In this document: piece by piece, positions 17,580 to 26,065 of the stretch
Layout: every line of letters starts with the position of its first letter
Position numbering within the stretch: the first letter of the stretch is position 1
Assembly: GCF_039973015.1 (NCBI RefSeq)
Contig: NZ_JBDWLT010000010.1
Span: forward strand, 372,001-436,000
DNA: 64,000 nucleotides
DNA from: Parvibaculum sp039973015
GTDB lineage: Bacteria > Pseudomonadota > Alphaproteobacteria > Parvibaculales > Parvibaculaceae
Reading direction: 5' to 3'
Notes under the pieces: generated by a model
What the model was told of the DNA's origin: nothing
What the model saw: the letters and a program-made list of their open reading frames with translations, nothing else
Databases searched by the model: none
Program-made: the position numbers and the translations under genes

Positions 17580-19688
17580 ATGTCTGTCGGCGATCGCCGC
17601 GCCAGCGGAGACGGGGGTCCAGACCCGGCAGAGCTTCTTTCATCATTCGCGGAAATCTCGCTCCTCTTCGCATGTGCGCAGACGGAAGCGGAGCTGCGTG
17701 TTGCCTTGGAGAAAACGGCAGCATTTCTGTCCGAGCATGCCCCAGGCCCCGTTGCGGCGGGTGAGCTTGGTCTTTCTGCATCCGGTGAGCCTCGCCTTCT
17801 CTGGCAGTCCCGGAACGGAGGTCTTGTTGTGGATGCAGGAGAGCTCCTTGTTGACTGGTACACGCTTGCAAGTCGTCGCAGCGGGGAACTGAGCGGCTCT
17901 TCACACGCATCCTGGCAAGGGCTTCTTTCCGAAGGCCGGCTTTCAGGTGATACGGGGCTTCGCATCGCAGTTTTCTTTCCCAAGGGCAGCCTCGCGATGG
18001 AAGCCGTGGCGGCAGGCTACGGCCTGGCGGATGCGGCATCTGCGGCTTCCATTCGCATTCGCGGCGCGATGGCATCGACGTTGGAACGCCGCCGACTGGA
18101 TAGTCTCTTGGAAGAAACGCAATCCTGGCTCGGGCTGGAAGCAGATCTTCTTTGGGAGGCAGGCGAAGATGGCATCATCAAGGTCCGACGGGTCATGAAC
18201 GGACGGAGGGACCTTGGGTCTCTCGTCGATGGTCGGCAGCTTGCCTCCCTGAAAACGAGTGACGATCAAACCTTTCTCGACATTCTCCGGGAACGGGGAG
18301 GTGTTCGACATCTGGAAGTCGAAATCGACGACCGATCCTCCGGCCACAAGCTTCTCTTTGCCGCGGCGCGTATGAGCGAAGGGAAGAGCTGTATGGGAGC
18401 TTTTGTCTCGGTCGACGAGGGGAACGCACAACGCTATACGCGCGAAGCGGCCGCAATGATGGTGCAAATGCGTGGCGCGCGCATTCGTGAAGAGCAGCAG
18501 CGGCGCGAAGCAGAAGCAATGTTGCAGGGACTGCGCTTGCTGCTTGCCCAGGATTCAACTCGTGAAAAACTGGGCCAACTCGTTTCGCTTGTCTGCGAGT
18601 GTATCGGCGCGGAATCGGCTTGCGTGGTGCAGCGTGGCCTCGACGGCAATGTCCGGTTTCTTCTGCCCCGTGATGGGAAGACAGGCCGGAGCGTCGATCT
18701 CGCCCTTGATATGGTGGCGGCAAAAAGCGACAGCGGGTCTGCGCCGGTCTTTGATGCTGAGACGAACGATGGCCGCTTGCTCGCGAATGCTTTTGGTCTG
18801 GAGGGCCGAAATTTTGCGGTGCTGCCCTTGCCGCTGCGAGGTGATGCTGCATTCCTGATCTGCACGGCACGCGGTGCCCATGGTTTTGCTTCGGCGGACC
18901 TCGCCTTTGCCGACAGGCTGACGCTCCTCTTGCGGCAAGCCCTTCTCCTTCGCGAGGAGCAGACGCAACTTGCGCAAACGGCGAAGATGGCCGCGCTGGG
19001 ACAAATGTCGGCGAGCATAGCGCACGAGTTACGCCAGCCGCTCAATACCATCTCGCTTGCGGTGCAGAACCTGGAAATTCTTCTTGAGGCACCTGAAGTG
19101 AATAGCGTGGCGGTCGCTGCCAAAACGAAACGGGTTCTCGCCCAGGTTGAGCGTGCAAGCGAGGTGATAGACAGGATGCGCCGTTTCGGCCGCAAAAGCA
19201 CGGGCGAGCAGTCAAAAGTCCTTCTTCACGAGCTCATCGAGAATGTTGAGACCATCATGCACCATGTCTTCTTGCGGGCGGGCGTTCGCCTTGAGGTCGA
19301 TGTGCCCGAAGATCTCGCGGTCGTCGGCGATCAGCTGCAACTCGAACAGGTCCTCGGAAACCTCATGCAGAATGCTGTCGATGCGATCTCCGGCATTGGT
19401 GCGAAGCATGAACGCGAAGAAGGGTTGATCTGCCTTCGTGCCACTGTGTCCCCGGATGAAAAGGGAATGGCGATCGTCCGGGTGGAGGACAACGGACCGG
19501 GCTTCCGTCAGGAAATCCTTGATCGTGTAATGGAGCCCTTCTTTACAACGAAATCCGCTGAGCACGGGACGGGGCTGGGACTCGCCATTTGCGATACAAT
19601 CATTCGCGAAGGCGGCGGGCGTATCGAACCGGGCAATCACGAAGATGGTGGATATGTAGCGCTGATCCTGCCGCGCGACATTGCTTGA
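17580..19688 (+). CDS. GAF-type sensor histidine kinase of the tad locus
   Basis: The 702-residue soluble kinase has no TM segment. A divergent N-terminal half and a GAF-like domain (about 325-455: QDSTREKLGQLVSLVCECIGAESACVV) precede HisKA with phospho-His 482 (SIAHELRQPLN) and HATPase_c with N box (NLMQNAVDAI), G1 (VEDNGPGF), F box (MEPFFTTK) and G2 (GTGLGLAI). The ELRQPL context is that of the DctB-like HPK4 group. It directly follows tadE and is convergent with an OmpR-type regulator, so the two are probably a pair controlling pilus genes (inference). Confidence 0.9.
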   Translation: MSVGDRRASGDGGPDPAELLSSFAEISLLFACAQTEAELRVALEKTAAFLSEHAPGPVAAGELGLSASGEPRLLWQSRNGGLVVDAGELLVDWYTLASRRSGELSGSSHASWQGLLSEGRLSGDTGLRIAVFFPKGSLAMEAVAAGYGLADAASAASIRIRGAMASTLERRRLDSLLEETQSWLGLEADLLWEAGEDGIIKVRRVMNGRRDLGSLVDGRQLASLKTSDDQTFLDILRERGGVRHLEVEIDDRSSGHKLLFAAARMSEGKSCMGAFVSVDEGNAQRYTREAAAMMVQMRGARIREEQQRREAEAMLQGLRLLLAQDSTREKLGQLVSLVCECIGAESACVVQRGLDGNVRFLLPRDGKTGRSVDLALDMVAAKSDSGSAPVFDAETNDGRLLANAFGLEGRNFAVLPLPLRGDAAFLICTARGAHGFASADLAFADRLTLLLRQALLLREEQTQLAQTAKMAALGQMSASIAHELRQPLNTISLAVQNLEILLEAPEVNSVAVAAKTKRVLAQVERASEVIDRMRRFGRKSTGEQSKVLLHELIENVETIMHHVFLRAGVRLEVDVPEDLAVVGDQLQLEQVLGNLMQNAVDAISGIGAKHEREEGLICLRATVSPDEKGMAIVRVEDNGPGFRQEILDRVMEPFFTTKSAEHGTGLGLAICDTIIREGGGRIEPGNHEDGGYVALILPRDIA

Positions 19689-19711
19689 CCCGCTACTCCG
19701 TACCCAGCCAA

Positions 19712-20488
19712 TTACTCGGTACTCGGAAAGCCTGTGAACAGGTATCCTTTGCCGCGGATTGTCTTGATGACCATCGGATGATCGGGATTCGGTTCGAGTT
19801 TGCGGCGAAGCTTCACGACGATGCTGTCGAGGCTACGGTCATAAGGTTGCCACTGCCGGTTGAAGACACGACGGCAAAGTTCTTCACGCGTTTGGGGGTT
19901 ACCCTCATGTGCGACGAGCTCGATCAGCAGGTCGCATTCAGCCGTGGTGAGAGGGACGAGCGAACCGTCCGGTGTTGAGAGCCGGCGGCGATGCGGGTCG
20001 AATTTCCAGCGTGCACCAACATCCTCCAGTTCGGCGGAGGTGGCTGCGTTCTTGCGCACATTCGAGCCGCCCGAACTTCCGCTACGGCGGAGAAGTGCGC
20101 GAATGCGCGCCAGCAACTCGCGTAGATTGACGGGCTTCACAACATAATCGTCGGCGCCAAGCTCCAAGCCTACGACTTTGTCGGTAGCCTCACCTTGCCC
20201 CGTGACCATGATGCAGGGTGTCGTATGGGTTTGGCGAATTTCGCGAAGGATGTCGAAGCCGTTGTCGGAACCGAGAAGAAGATCAAGGACGATGAGATCG
20301 AACTGGTTCTCACTGAAAGCCTTGAGCGCTGACTTGGCATCGGACGCTTCCGTCACGATCATGCCATTTGCGCTTAGATAAGACTTCATTTCCTCTCTGA
20401 TGTCGGGATCGTCATCGACAAGCAGAAGCGACGCCGCATGCGCGCCGGCCGCGTGTGCCACCCCGTCCTGTTCTGCTGTCACTGTCAT
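19712..20488 (-). CDS. OmpR-family response regulator
   Basis: The 258-residue regulator starts at MTVTAEQDGV, preceded by GGGAGGG; the longer frame to 20539 is rejected. It has a receiver with acidic pocket DDD (25-27) and phosphoacceptor D69 (LIVLDLLLGSDNG), conserved T and K (MVTGQ; YVVKPVN), then the winged-helix Trans_reg_C domain (LTTAECDLLIELVAHEG; SLDSIVVKLRRKLEPNPDHPMVIKTIRGKGYLF). It lies 23 bases from the convergent kinase and is its likely partner. Inverted and direct copies of AATTCACG upstream (20529-20668) may be its own binding sites. Confidence 0.92.
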   Translation of the reverse strand: MTVTAEQDGVAHAAGAHAASLLLVDDDPDIREEMKSYLSANGMIVTEASDAKSALKAFSENQFDLIVLDLLLGSDNGFDILREIRQTHTTPCIMVTGQGEATDKVVGLELGADDYVVKPVNLRELLARIRALLRRSGSSGGSNVRKNAATSAELEDVGARWKFDPHRRRLSTPDGSLVPLTTAECDLLIELVAHEGNPQTREELCRRVFNRQWQPYDRSLDSIVVKLRRKLEPNPDHPMVIKTIRGKGYLFTGFPSTE

Positions 20489-20528
20489 CGTTTTCCCTCC
20501 CACCGGACTTAACAACAACTCGGCCAAT

Positions 20529-20668
20529 CGTGAATTCAAACACCCTCACACTCAATTCACGGCCTCGGTAAGTTTAGCTCTTTGTGGTTTAAGAATCCTA
20601 TACCAAATTCGACAGAAGCAGCTTTCCTTCTAGACTTTCCGAGCCCGTCTTTTCTTCTTAAATTCACG
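20529..20668. promoter_or_regulatory. Three AATTCACG half-sites upstream of the OmpR-type regulator
   Basis: CGTGAATT at 20529-20536 and AATTCACG at 20554-20561 form an inverted pair; a further AATTCACG is at 20661-20668. OmpR-family regulators bind paired half-sites, so these may serve autoregulation. This is inference from sequence repetition only. Confidence 0.4.
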
Positions 20669-20869
20669 CACACAGAACACATGATTTCTTCGAAGTGCGT
20701 ATCCGCGCTCCCATTTCAGAACAGAGGACGGGAGGAGCGGCGTCCCCCCGCTCGCATTCACCAATCCGTACAGTTTTCTACACCTTGCAGCCTGTTTTTC
20801 CCGGCAAGGTCGAGCATGTAATGCAGACCACGGCTGCGGCTGAGTGGCGTCACACTTGAGGATCAGGCC

Positions 20870-21043
20870 ATGAATTATGAATGCGACATCATGGACACCA
20901 GCCAGAACCCCATCGACGATCGCACGACGGACCTTGCCGGCGCCGTTGAAAGCCTGAGCGACGATGAGCTCCGGGATCTACTGGTTGCGCTGCTTTCCGA
21001 ATGGCGCAAACGTTGCGATGTCAATGAAGGTTTCCACAACTAG
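20870..21043 (+). CDS. Small ORF, 57 residues
   Basis: The frame MNYECDIMDTSQ...to CDVNEGFHN has 57 codons and a stop at 21041-21043. A TTGAGGATCAGG segment precedes the ATG at useful spacing. The product is acidic with an amphipathic helix (SLSDDELRDLLVALLSEWRK). It is isolated in an otherwise gene-free gap of about 580 bases between the regulator and the Rap1a-like gene. No family is recognised; it could be a small regulator or not expressed. Confidence 0.45.
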   Translation: MNYECDIMDTSQNPIDDRTTDLAGAVESLSDDELRDLLVALLSEWRKRCDVNEGFHN

Positions 21044-21070
21044 ATTGCGCGCCGACGATCCGTCGCGCGA

Positions 21071-21481
21071 TCACTGGGCCTTCTGCTTCTGGCATGAATA
21101 GCCCCAGGTGAGGCTCGTCGCCAGATCAAGGCTGGCCGGGAGGTCGCGAATCTGCGGGCGCTGCTCCAGAAGAGCAAGGAACAGCTGGCGGACCTGCTCG
21201 GCGCTGACACCCGTCGCGGGCAGGCAGAACGTCGCTTCGTTCATCGAGGGTCGAGCGATCGCGTAATGCGCAAGAAATCCCTGGATATAGGCACCGCAAA
21301 TCGCCAGGCGCTGGCGTTCTTCGCCAGTAAGCGACTGGGCGTCCACAGGATTGCCGCAAACGGCGGCGAGGTCGGCGCCGGTTTGCAGTGAGTAGGTTCC
21401 AGCTGCTCTTGCCGGGTTTATGCCGACGAAAGCCGTCGCGAGAACTCCAGCCAAAGCGAAATGCCGCAGGAATTGTCTCAT
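21071..21481 (-). CDS. Exported Rap1a/Tai-like protein
   Basis: The 136-residue protein starts after AAGGGAG and has a signal peptide (residues 1-26, PARAA). Its mature part has the Rap1a/Tai pattern: GADLAAVC, then RLAICGAYIQGFLAHY, FCLP, VRQLFLALLEQRPQIRDLPASLDLATSLTWGYSC, with four to five cysteines. Rap1a-type proteins include type VI secretion immunity proteins, but the domain is widespread in periplasmic proteins of unknown role, and no type VI effector is nearby. It follows the P450 gene on the same strand after about 140 bases. Confidence 0.65.
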   Translation of the reverse strand: MRQFLRHFALAGVLATAFVGINPARAAGTYSLQTGADLAAVCGNPVDAQSLTGEERQRLAICGAYIQGFLAHYAIARPSMNEATFCLPATGVSAEQVRQLFLALLEQRPQIRDLPASLDLATSLTWGYSCQKQKAQ

Positions 21482-21623
21482 GCTGTTTCTCCCTTTGTTT
21501 GCACCGGGCGCAGGTCGCGTCCCGCAAGATCTTCGGGAGAAAGTTAGCAAGCTGAGTCAAACAACTTGATCTAGTGTTGTCGTGTTTTGTCGATGACTGT
21601 ACGCGCTCGATCGTTTCTCCTGG

Positions 21624-23039
21624 CTAGGCGCCGATTTCCCGCGGAGAAACACTCGCTTCGAGTGGAACATTCGGTCTGAGGACGATGCGGGCTTGCGGCA
21701 TCACCTTGTCTGCATTGAGGATTTTGATCCGGGCACGCTGTACATATGTGCCGAGGATAAGCACAGCCTCCATGATAGCGAAGCTCATGCCGATACAGAT
21801 GCGCGGGCCTCCACCGAAGGGCATGTATATATGCCGGGGTCGTTCCGCTGCCTCCTCCCCGATAAAACGCATTGGGTCGAACCGCTCGGGCTCCCGCCAG
21901 AACCGTTTGTGACGATGCAATACCCAGGGGGAAATGAGCACGGTATCGCCCTTGGGGATTGTAAGGCCCGGGGCCACCTCCACGGTTTTGGCTGCACGCC
22001 GCAGTAGGTTGGCCACCACCGGGTAGAGCCGCAGCGTCTCGTCGATGACGGCGCGCGTGAGCGGAAGTGAAGACACATCTTCGGCCGTGAGCGGCCGGCC
22101 GTTCGTCACGTCGTGAACTTCTTCATGGAGCCGGTCCTGCCATTCGGGATGCAACGTCAACAGATACCACGCCCAGGAAAGTGTCGTAGCTGTTGTCTCG
22201 TGGCCCGCGAGCAGAAAGGTCGAGACCTCATCCCGTACCTGTTCGAGGCTCATCTCATGACCGTCCTCATTCCGCGAGGCAGTCATCAGACGGTGCATGA
22301 GAGTGGTTTCGCCGCCCTCCTTCTTGGCTTCCTCGATGATGCCGCGGGCAAACAGATCGAGCTTCCTGCGTCCTGGCTGGACAATCGACTCGATGAATTT
22401 GTTGCGCAGGCCGGCCGGGAGATAGGCAGAGGCGAGAAACATCGCCGGAAACTTGTCCAGAATGCCGGTCACCGTATGGGAGATGTCGTCAATGCTGTCG
22501 TCAAGGTCGGCGCTCAGAATTGCTTCGCCGATGATCTCCAGCGTCAGCTTCGTCATCTCCTGGTCGATCCGGTAGGTGCTCTGCTGTTCGAGCATACGCG
22601 CAACCGATCGTTCTGCTGCGCGCACGAAGAGAGGCGCAAAATCGCGCACACTCGAATGTTGGAAGATAGGGGCGGCAAGCTTCCGGTTGCGCCGCCACGC
22701 ATTTCCTTCTGCCGTCAGCAATCCCTTACCGAGAAGAGGCTTCAGGATCGCTAGCTGATTTTCCTCTTTGGGAAAGTTTTCTGCATCCGTCACAAGAATG
22801 CATTTGAGCGCTTCCGGGTCGTTCACGAGAAGGCCCCGGCCGCTTCGCGAAATGCCGACGCGAAATTCGCAACGTCGAACTTCGTACCAGTAGCCGGGAT
22901 AAGAGGCGACGAGATTCGCAAGCAGCTGGGGCTTCATGAGCGTCGTGAGAATTCCCGGGGCTTCCTTCGGCGGTAAGGGCCGTGCCGGGATGATGTCTGT
23001 ATATTCTACAGCTTCCGCTGTCTCGACTCTCATTGCCAT
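21624..23039 (-). CDS. Cytochrome P450
   Basis: The 471-residue soluble P450 starts at MAMRVETAEAV after GGGAAGAG. The oxygen-binding I-helix motif (AGHETTATT), the ExxR motif (ETLR), the PERF-like segment (REPERFDPMRF) and the haem loop FGGGPRICIG with the ligand Cys near residue 415 are all present. P450s of this bacterial type oxidise fatty acids, terpenoids or hydrocarbons; the substrate cannot be read from sequence. It is the second gene of a two-gene operon, 54 bases after a metal-dependent hydrolase, and divergent from an AraC-type regulator. No ferredoxin or reductase is adjacent. Confidence 0.95.
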   Translation of the reverse strand: MAMRVETAEAVEYTDIIPARPLPPKEAPGILTTLMKPQLLANLVASYPGYWYEVRRCEFRVGISRSGRGLLVNDPEALKCILVTDAENFPKEENQLAILKPLLGKGLLTAEGNAWRRNRKLAAPIFQHSSVRDFAPLFVRAAERSVARMLEQQSTYRIDQEMTKLTLEIIGEAILSADLDDSIDDISHTVTGILDKFPAMFLASAYLPAGLRNKFIESIVQPGRRKLDLFARGIIEEAKKEGGETTLMHRLMTASRNEDGHEMSLEQVRDEVSTFLLAGHETTATTLSWAWYLLTLHPEWQDRLHEEVHDVTNGRPLTAEDVSSLPLTRAVIDETLRLYPVVANLLRRAAKTVEVAPGLTIPKGDTVLISPWVLHRHKRFWREPERFDPMRFIGEEAAERPRHIYMPFGGGPRICIGMSFAIMEAVLILGTYVQRARIKILNADKVMPQARIVLRPNVPLEASVSPREIGA

Positions 23040-23093
23040 CTTGTGTCTCTTCCCTCGACAGGGCCGGTCAGGCGGGATCAACAGGTGGACTTT

Positions 23094-23942
23094 TCAGATC
23101 GGGTTGACGGCCCCGCCGCCAAACTCCGACATCACCGAGGAAACAAGCTCACGATTGTCATGGTCCCAGGGATGGAAGTCTTTTTTGTAAAAATCGAGAT
23201 AGGGCTCCTTCAGTCCACGGAGCGCGCCCTTCTCGCCAAACAGGAATTTCATCCCGCCCCACCAGAGCTTGAAGCGAGAGCCTTTGTAGTCGCGCAGCAG
23301 AAGCCGCATGTTGCGGATCACGTGCTGGGTGAAGTCGAGCGTGACCAGCAGCATGGATATGCGCCGGCGCCAATATGTGCCGCCAACGGCGACAAAAACA
23401 TCGAAGGCGACCGATTTGTGCTCGGTTTCTTCAAGCGCATGCCAGTGCCAGAGGGCTTGCATTTCGGGGTGGGCGCCTTCGAGGCCTTCCGGGTTGCGGA
23501 AGGTCGCATCGGCAAGAATGGCAGTCAGGTGTTCGAGGGCGACCGTTCCGCTCAACCGCTGGATTGGACGAAGGTAGCGTCGTGCAAATGCCTGCTTCTT
23601 CTCGACGCGTTCTTCCATTTTTTCGAGCGGTATGCCGCGTGCCCGGCACAGGGCTTCATTGTAGCTCTGGTGCTCGCGCCGATGAATCGATTCCTGCGCA
23701 ACGAAGCCGCGCACGCGGCGCTGCAGTTCGGGGTCTTCGATCCGGTCGCGGAACTCTTTTACGCTGTCGATGAAGAACTGTTCGCCGAGTGGAAAGAGGA
23801 TCGACATCGCATCGAAAAACGCGGTCTTGAAGGCGTCGCCGCCGTGCCAATTTGTTTCCAGCACTTCTTCGATATTGAATTGCCGGTTCCGCGGCACAAT
23901 TTCGACATTTTGCGGCGTACGGGATAGGGGGGATTGGTGCAT
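23094..23942 (-). CDS. Putative metal-dependent hydrolase (PF10118 type)
   Basis: The 282-residue protein starts after GGAAGGAG. It belongs to the family of predicted metal-dependent hydrolases recognised by an opening RNRQFNI...W and helical segments with Glu/His clusters (VAQESIHRREHQSYN; ALEHLTAILAD; WHWHALEETEHKSVAFDVF). These spaced Glu and His residues resemble a di-metal, ferritin-like site. Members often sit beside P450s and lipid-metabolism genes. The activity is not established. It leads the P450 operon and faces the AraC-type regulator across 118 bases. Confidence 0.8.
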   Translation of the reverse strand: MHQSPLSRTPQNVEIVPRNRQFNIEEVLETNWHGGDAFKTAFFDAMSILFPLGEQFFIDSVKEFRDRIEDPELQRRVRGFVAQESIHRREHQSYNEALCRARGIPLEKMEERVEKKQAFARRYLRPIQRLSGTVALEHLTAILADATFRNPEGLEGAHPEMQALWHWHALEETEHKSVAFDVFVAVGGTYWRRRISMLLVTLDFTQHVIRNMRLLLRDYKGSRFKLWWGGMKFLFGEKGALRGLKEPYLDFYKKDFHPWDHDNRELVSSVMSEFGGGAVNPI

Positions 23943-24060
23943 CTTGCTATCTCCTTCCGGGGGAAACGCTCCGTCGCGTCCATTGATGCCTTACATAGGG
24001 AGTTCCCGGATCTACGGGAGGTCATGATCGGCCAAGCTGGGGGTTAAAAGCGGACACGCC

Positions 24061-25125
24061 ATGCGTATTGAACCCGGTTACGTCGAAATCGTTTCTGCTG
24101 TCCTGCGTGATCTCGGTCACGATCCGGCGGCATTCCCTGTCCCTCGAACGGGAACGGTCACGGAAGACGAGTTCCGCATCATGTCGGAAAACATCGTCGC
24201 GCTGACGCAGGAACCGTCGATCGCGTTGCGGCTTGGATCAAGCATGCATCTTGGGACACACGGTCTTCTCGGACACGCCATTCTGAGTAGTCGTAGCCTA
24301 CGCCAGGCTGCAGGTCTCCTCATCCAGTACAGCCCGCTGCGAGGCGGCCAGGGAAATATCCAGCTCGCATTCACCGGAGAAAACGCGGTCCTGACATTTG
24401 AACCGCCATTTCACGTGGAAGGCGCACCGCATTTTATAATCGAGCTCTTTTTTGCGGGCGTACTTGCCGCACTGCGCCAGTTGATCGGCCCTCTACCGGA
24501 TGAATGCAGGGTTGAGCTGTCATACCAGCCTGCAATGCCCGAGGATGTCTATTGCCGCTACTTCGGCACGCGTGTTTCCTTCGGCCATCGCGTCAATCGA
24601 TTTGTCGGGCCAAATGAGCGTGTGGATCAACCCTTGTCTGCCGCGGAAATTCCGGTTGCGGATATGTACCGGCGCCAGTGCGAGCGCCTCTTGCGGGATA
24701 TGGATGCTGCAAGCGGTCTGGGGGCAGAAGTTCGCCGCATGATCCTGGGCGCGCGTGGCCGCTTTCCGGGCATGACAGAAGCGGCCAGACGCCTCAACAT
24801 GAGCGAGCGAACGCTGCGCAGGCGTCTGGAGGCAGAGAACGCTTCCTACCGCACAATTGTCGACGATGTCCGAAACTATTTGGCGCGTGAATATTTAAGA
24901 GAAACGCCCCTGACGGTTGGGGACGTCGCATCGCTTCTCGGCTTTGACGATGCCGCTAACTTCCGAAGGGCATTTCGCAAGTGGAATGACTGCTCGCCCC
25001 AGGTTTTCCGCGCCCGTGAACAGACCCAAAATGGGACAGACAGTCAGACTGCTGACCAATCCGGACGGTGCCAACAAACGGCCACGCAATTATACATGCT
25101 TCCACACCATAAAACGCTCGTGTGA
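24061..25125 (+). CDS. AraC-family regulator (arabinose-binding-like N-terminus)
   Basis: The 354-residue protein has an N-terminal ligand-binding region of the OruR/ArgR-like type (MSENIVALTQEPSIALRLGSSMHLGTHGLLGHAIL) and a C-terminal AraC HTH pair (FPGMTEAARRLNMSERTLRRRLEAENASYRTIVDDVR; TVGDVASLLGFDDAANFRRAFRKWNDCSPQVFRA). An extra tail of about 35 residues follows the HTH and is not typical. It is divergent from the metal-dependent hydrolase/P450 pair and is the likely activator of those genes, probably in response to their hydrophobic substrate. Confidence 0.9.
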   Translation: MRIEPGYVEIVSAVLRDLGHDPAAFPVPRTGTVTEDEFRIMSENIVALTQEPSIALRLGSSMHLGTHGLLGHAILSSRSLRQAAGLLIQYSPLRGGQGNIQLAFTGENAVLTFEPPFHVEGAPHFIIELFFAGVLAALRQLIGPLPDECRVELSYQPAMPEDVYCRYFGTRVSFGHRVNRFVGPNERVDQPLSAAEIPVADMYRRQCERLLRDMDAASGLGAEVRRMILGARGRFPGMTEAARRLNMSERTLRRRLEAENASYRTIVDDVRNYLAREYLRETPLTVGDVASLLGFDDAANFRRAFRKWNDCSPQVFRAREQTQNGTDSQTADQSGRCQQTATQLYMLPHHKTLV

Positions 25126-25170
25126 CTTAGGCTCTCCTCCAGTTCAACGACGCGAGGAGAGGTTAGGCTG

Positions 25171-25959
25171 ATGATTAGGAACGTAGCGAAGATGACTTTG
25201 GCGACGGGCGCTATGCTGCTCGCTGCTGCATGTTCTTCCGACGGATCGTCCACGATTGGTGGCGGCGGAGGTAGCGGGGGCGGAGGATCGACCTCCACGG
25301 TATCGGCACTCGGTGTCACTGGCGAAGGCGGCGTAACGGATACGCTTGGCCTTGCATCGCTGACGGACCCCCTTCTCGGCACCGAAGGTGTGCTCGGTGG
25401 CGGTGACGAAGGCCTCATCGGTGGCCAGCTTCCGGCCGAACTGACGAGCGCTCTGGCGCCCGTCGCGGATGGCCTTGCGCCTGTGAACGACGCTCTCGGC
25501 CAGATCCCTCTCGACATGGTTCTCGGCCAGGTGCCGGCGCTTGGCGTCGGCGGTGAAGATGGCCTGGTGGCTGATCTCATCGGGCAGGACGTGACAGGTA
25601 TGCTGCTGGGCGACACCGGGACAATTCCCGCGCTTGTCGGTGGCGGCGAAGACGGCGCGCTTGGCGGCCTTGCTCCCGCAGGCGCGCTTCCCGGTTTGCC
25701 TGGAGGAGACGGCGGCGGCGATCCGCTCGCCCCGGTGACCGATCTGCTCGGCGGCCTCGCTGGCGGCGGCGATAATCCGCTCGCTCCTGTCACCGATTTG
25801 CTCGGCGGTGGTCTGCCCGGCGGCGATGGCGGCAATCCGCTTGCGCCCGTCACCGATCTGCTCGGTGGTGGTCTGCCCGGCGGCGGTGGCGGCGACGACC
25901 CGCTTGCCCCCGTGACCGGTCTGCTCGACACCGTTACGGGCGGTCTGCCGACTCCGTAA
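25171..25959 (+). CDS. Glycine-rich repeat lipoprotein, paralog 2
   Basis: The 262-residue protein starts after GAGGAGAGG, with lipobox LAAAC (Cys 21). A Gly/Ser linker follows, then two family modules (ALGVTGEGGVTDTLG...GGGDEGLIG; ALGVGGEDGLVADLIG...GGGEDGALGG) and four tandem copies of a PLAPVTxLL(G/D) repeat in the last 80 residues. Compared with its paralogs, the C-terminal repeat is expanded. Function unknown. The gene is 46 bases downstream of the AraC-type gene but has its own terminator; whether it is co-transcribed is unclear. Confidence 0.7.
   Translation: MIRNVAKMTLATGAMLLAAACSSDGSSTIGGGGGSGGGGSTSTVSALGVTGEGGVTDTLGLASLTDPLLGTEGVLGGGDEGLIGGQLPAELTSALAPVADGLAPVNDALGQIPLDMVLGQVPALGVGGEDGLVADLIGQDVTGMLLGDTGTIPALVGGGEDGALGGLAPAGALPGLPGGDGGGDPLAPVTDLLGGLAGGGDNPLAPVTDLLGGGLPGGDGGNPLAPVTDLLGGGLPGGGGGDDPLAPVTGLLDTVTGGLPTP
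25716..25932 (+). repeat. Tandem coding repeat (PLAPVTDLLGG units)
   Basis: Four imperfect units of about 54-63 bases encode (D/N)PLAPVT(D/G)LLGGG...GGDGG. The DNA units are similar but not identical, for example in the third codon positions. Such repeats can vary in copy number by slippage or recombination. Confidence 0.7.
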
Positions 25960-25993
25960 GGGCAGGCTCTTGCCAGCAGGTACTACAGACAAG

Positions 25994-26020
25994 GAGGCGG
26001 GATTTCGGTCCCGCCTCTTT
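25994..26020. terminator. Intrinsic terminator
   Basis: GAGGCGGGA and TCCCGCCTC form a perfect 9-bp stem around TTTCGG, followed by TTT. It ends lipoprotein paralog 2 and faces the convergent hypothetical gene. Confidence 0.8.
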
Positions 26021-26065
26021 CATTTGTCTGCTGCTTGTCCGGGACTGCCTCGAAGGGGGCGACAG

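Noticed and set aside
25716..25932. CRISPR-like array
   Set aside because: The repeats are in frame, code for a protein repeat and have no spacer structure; no cas genes are in the window.
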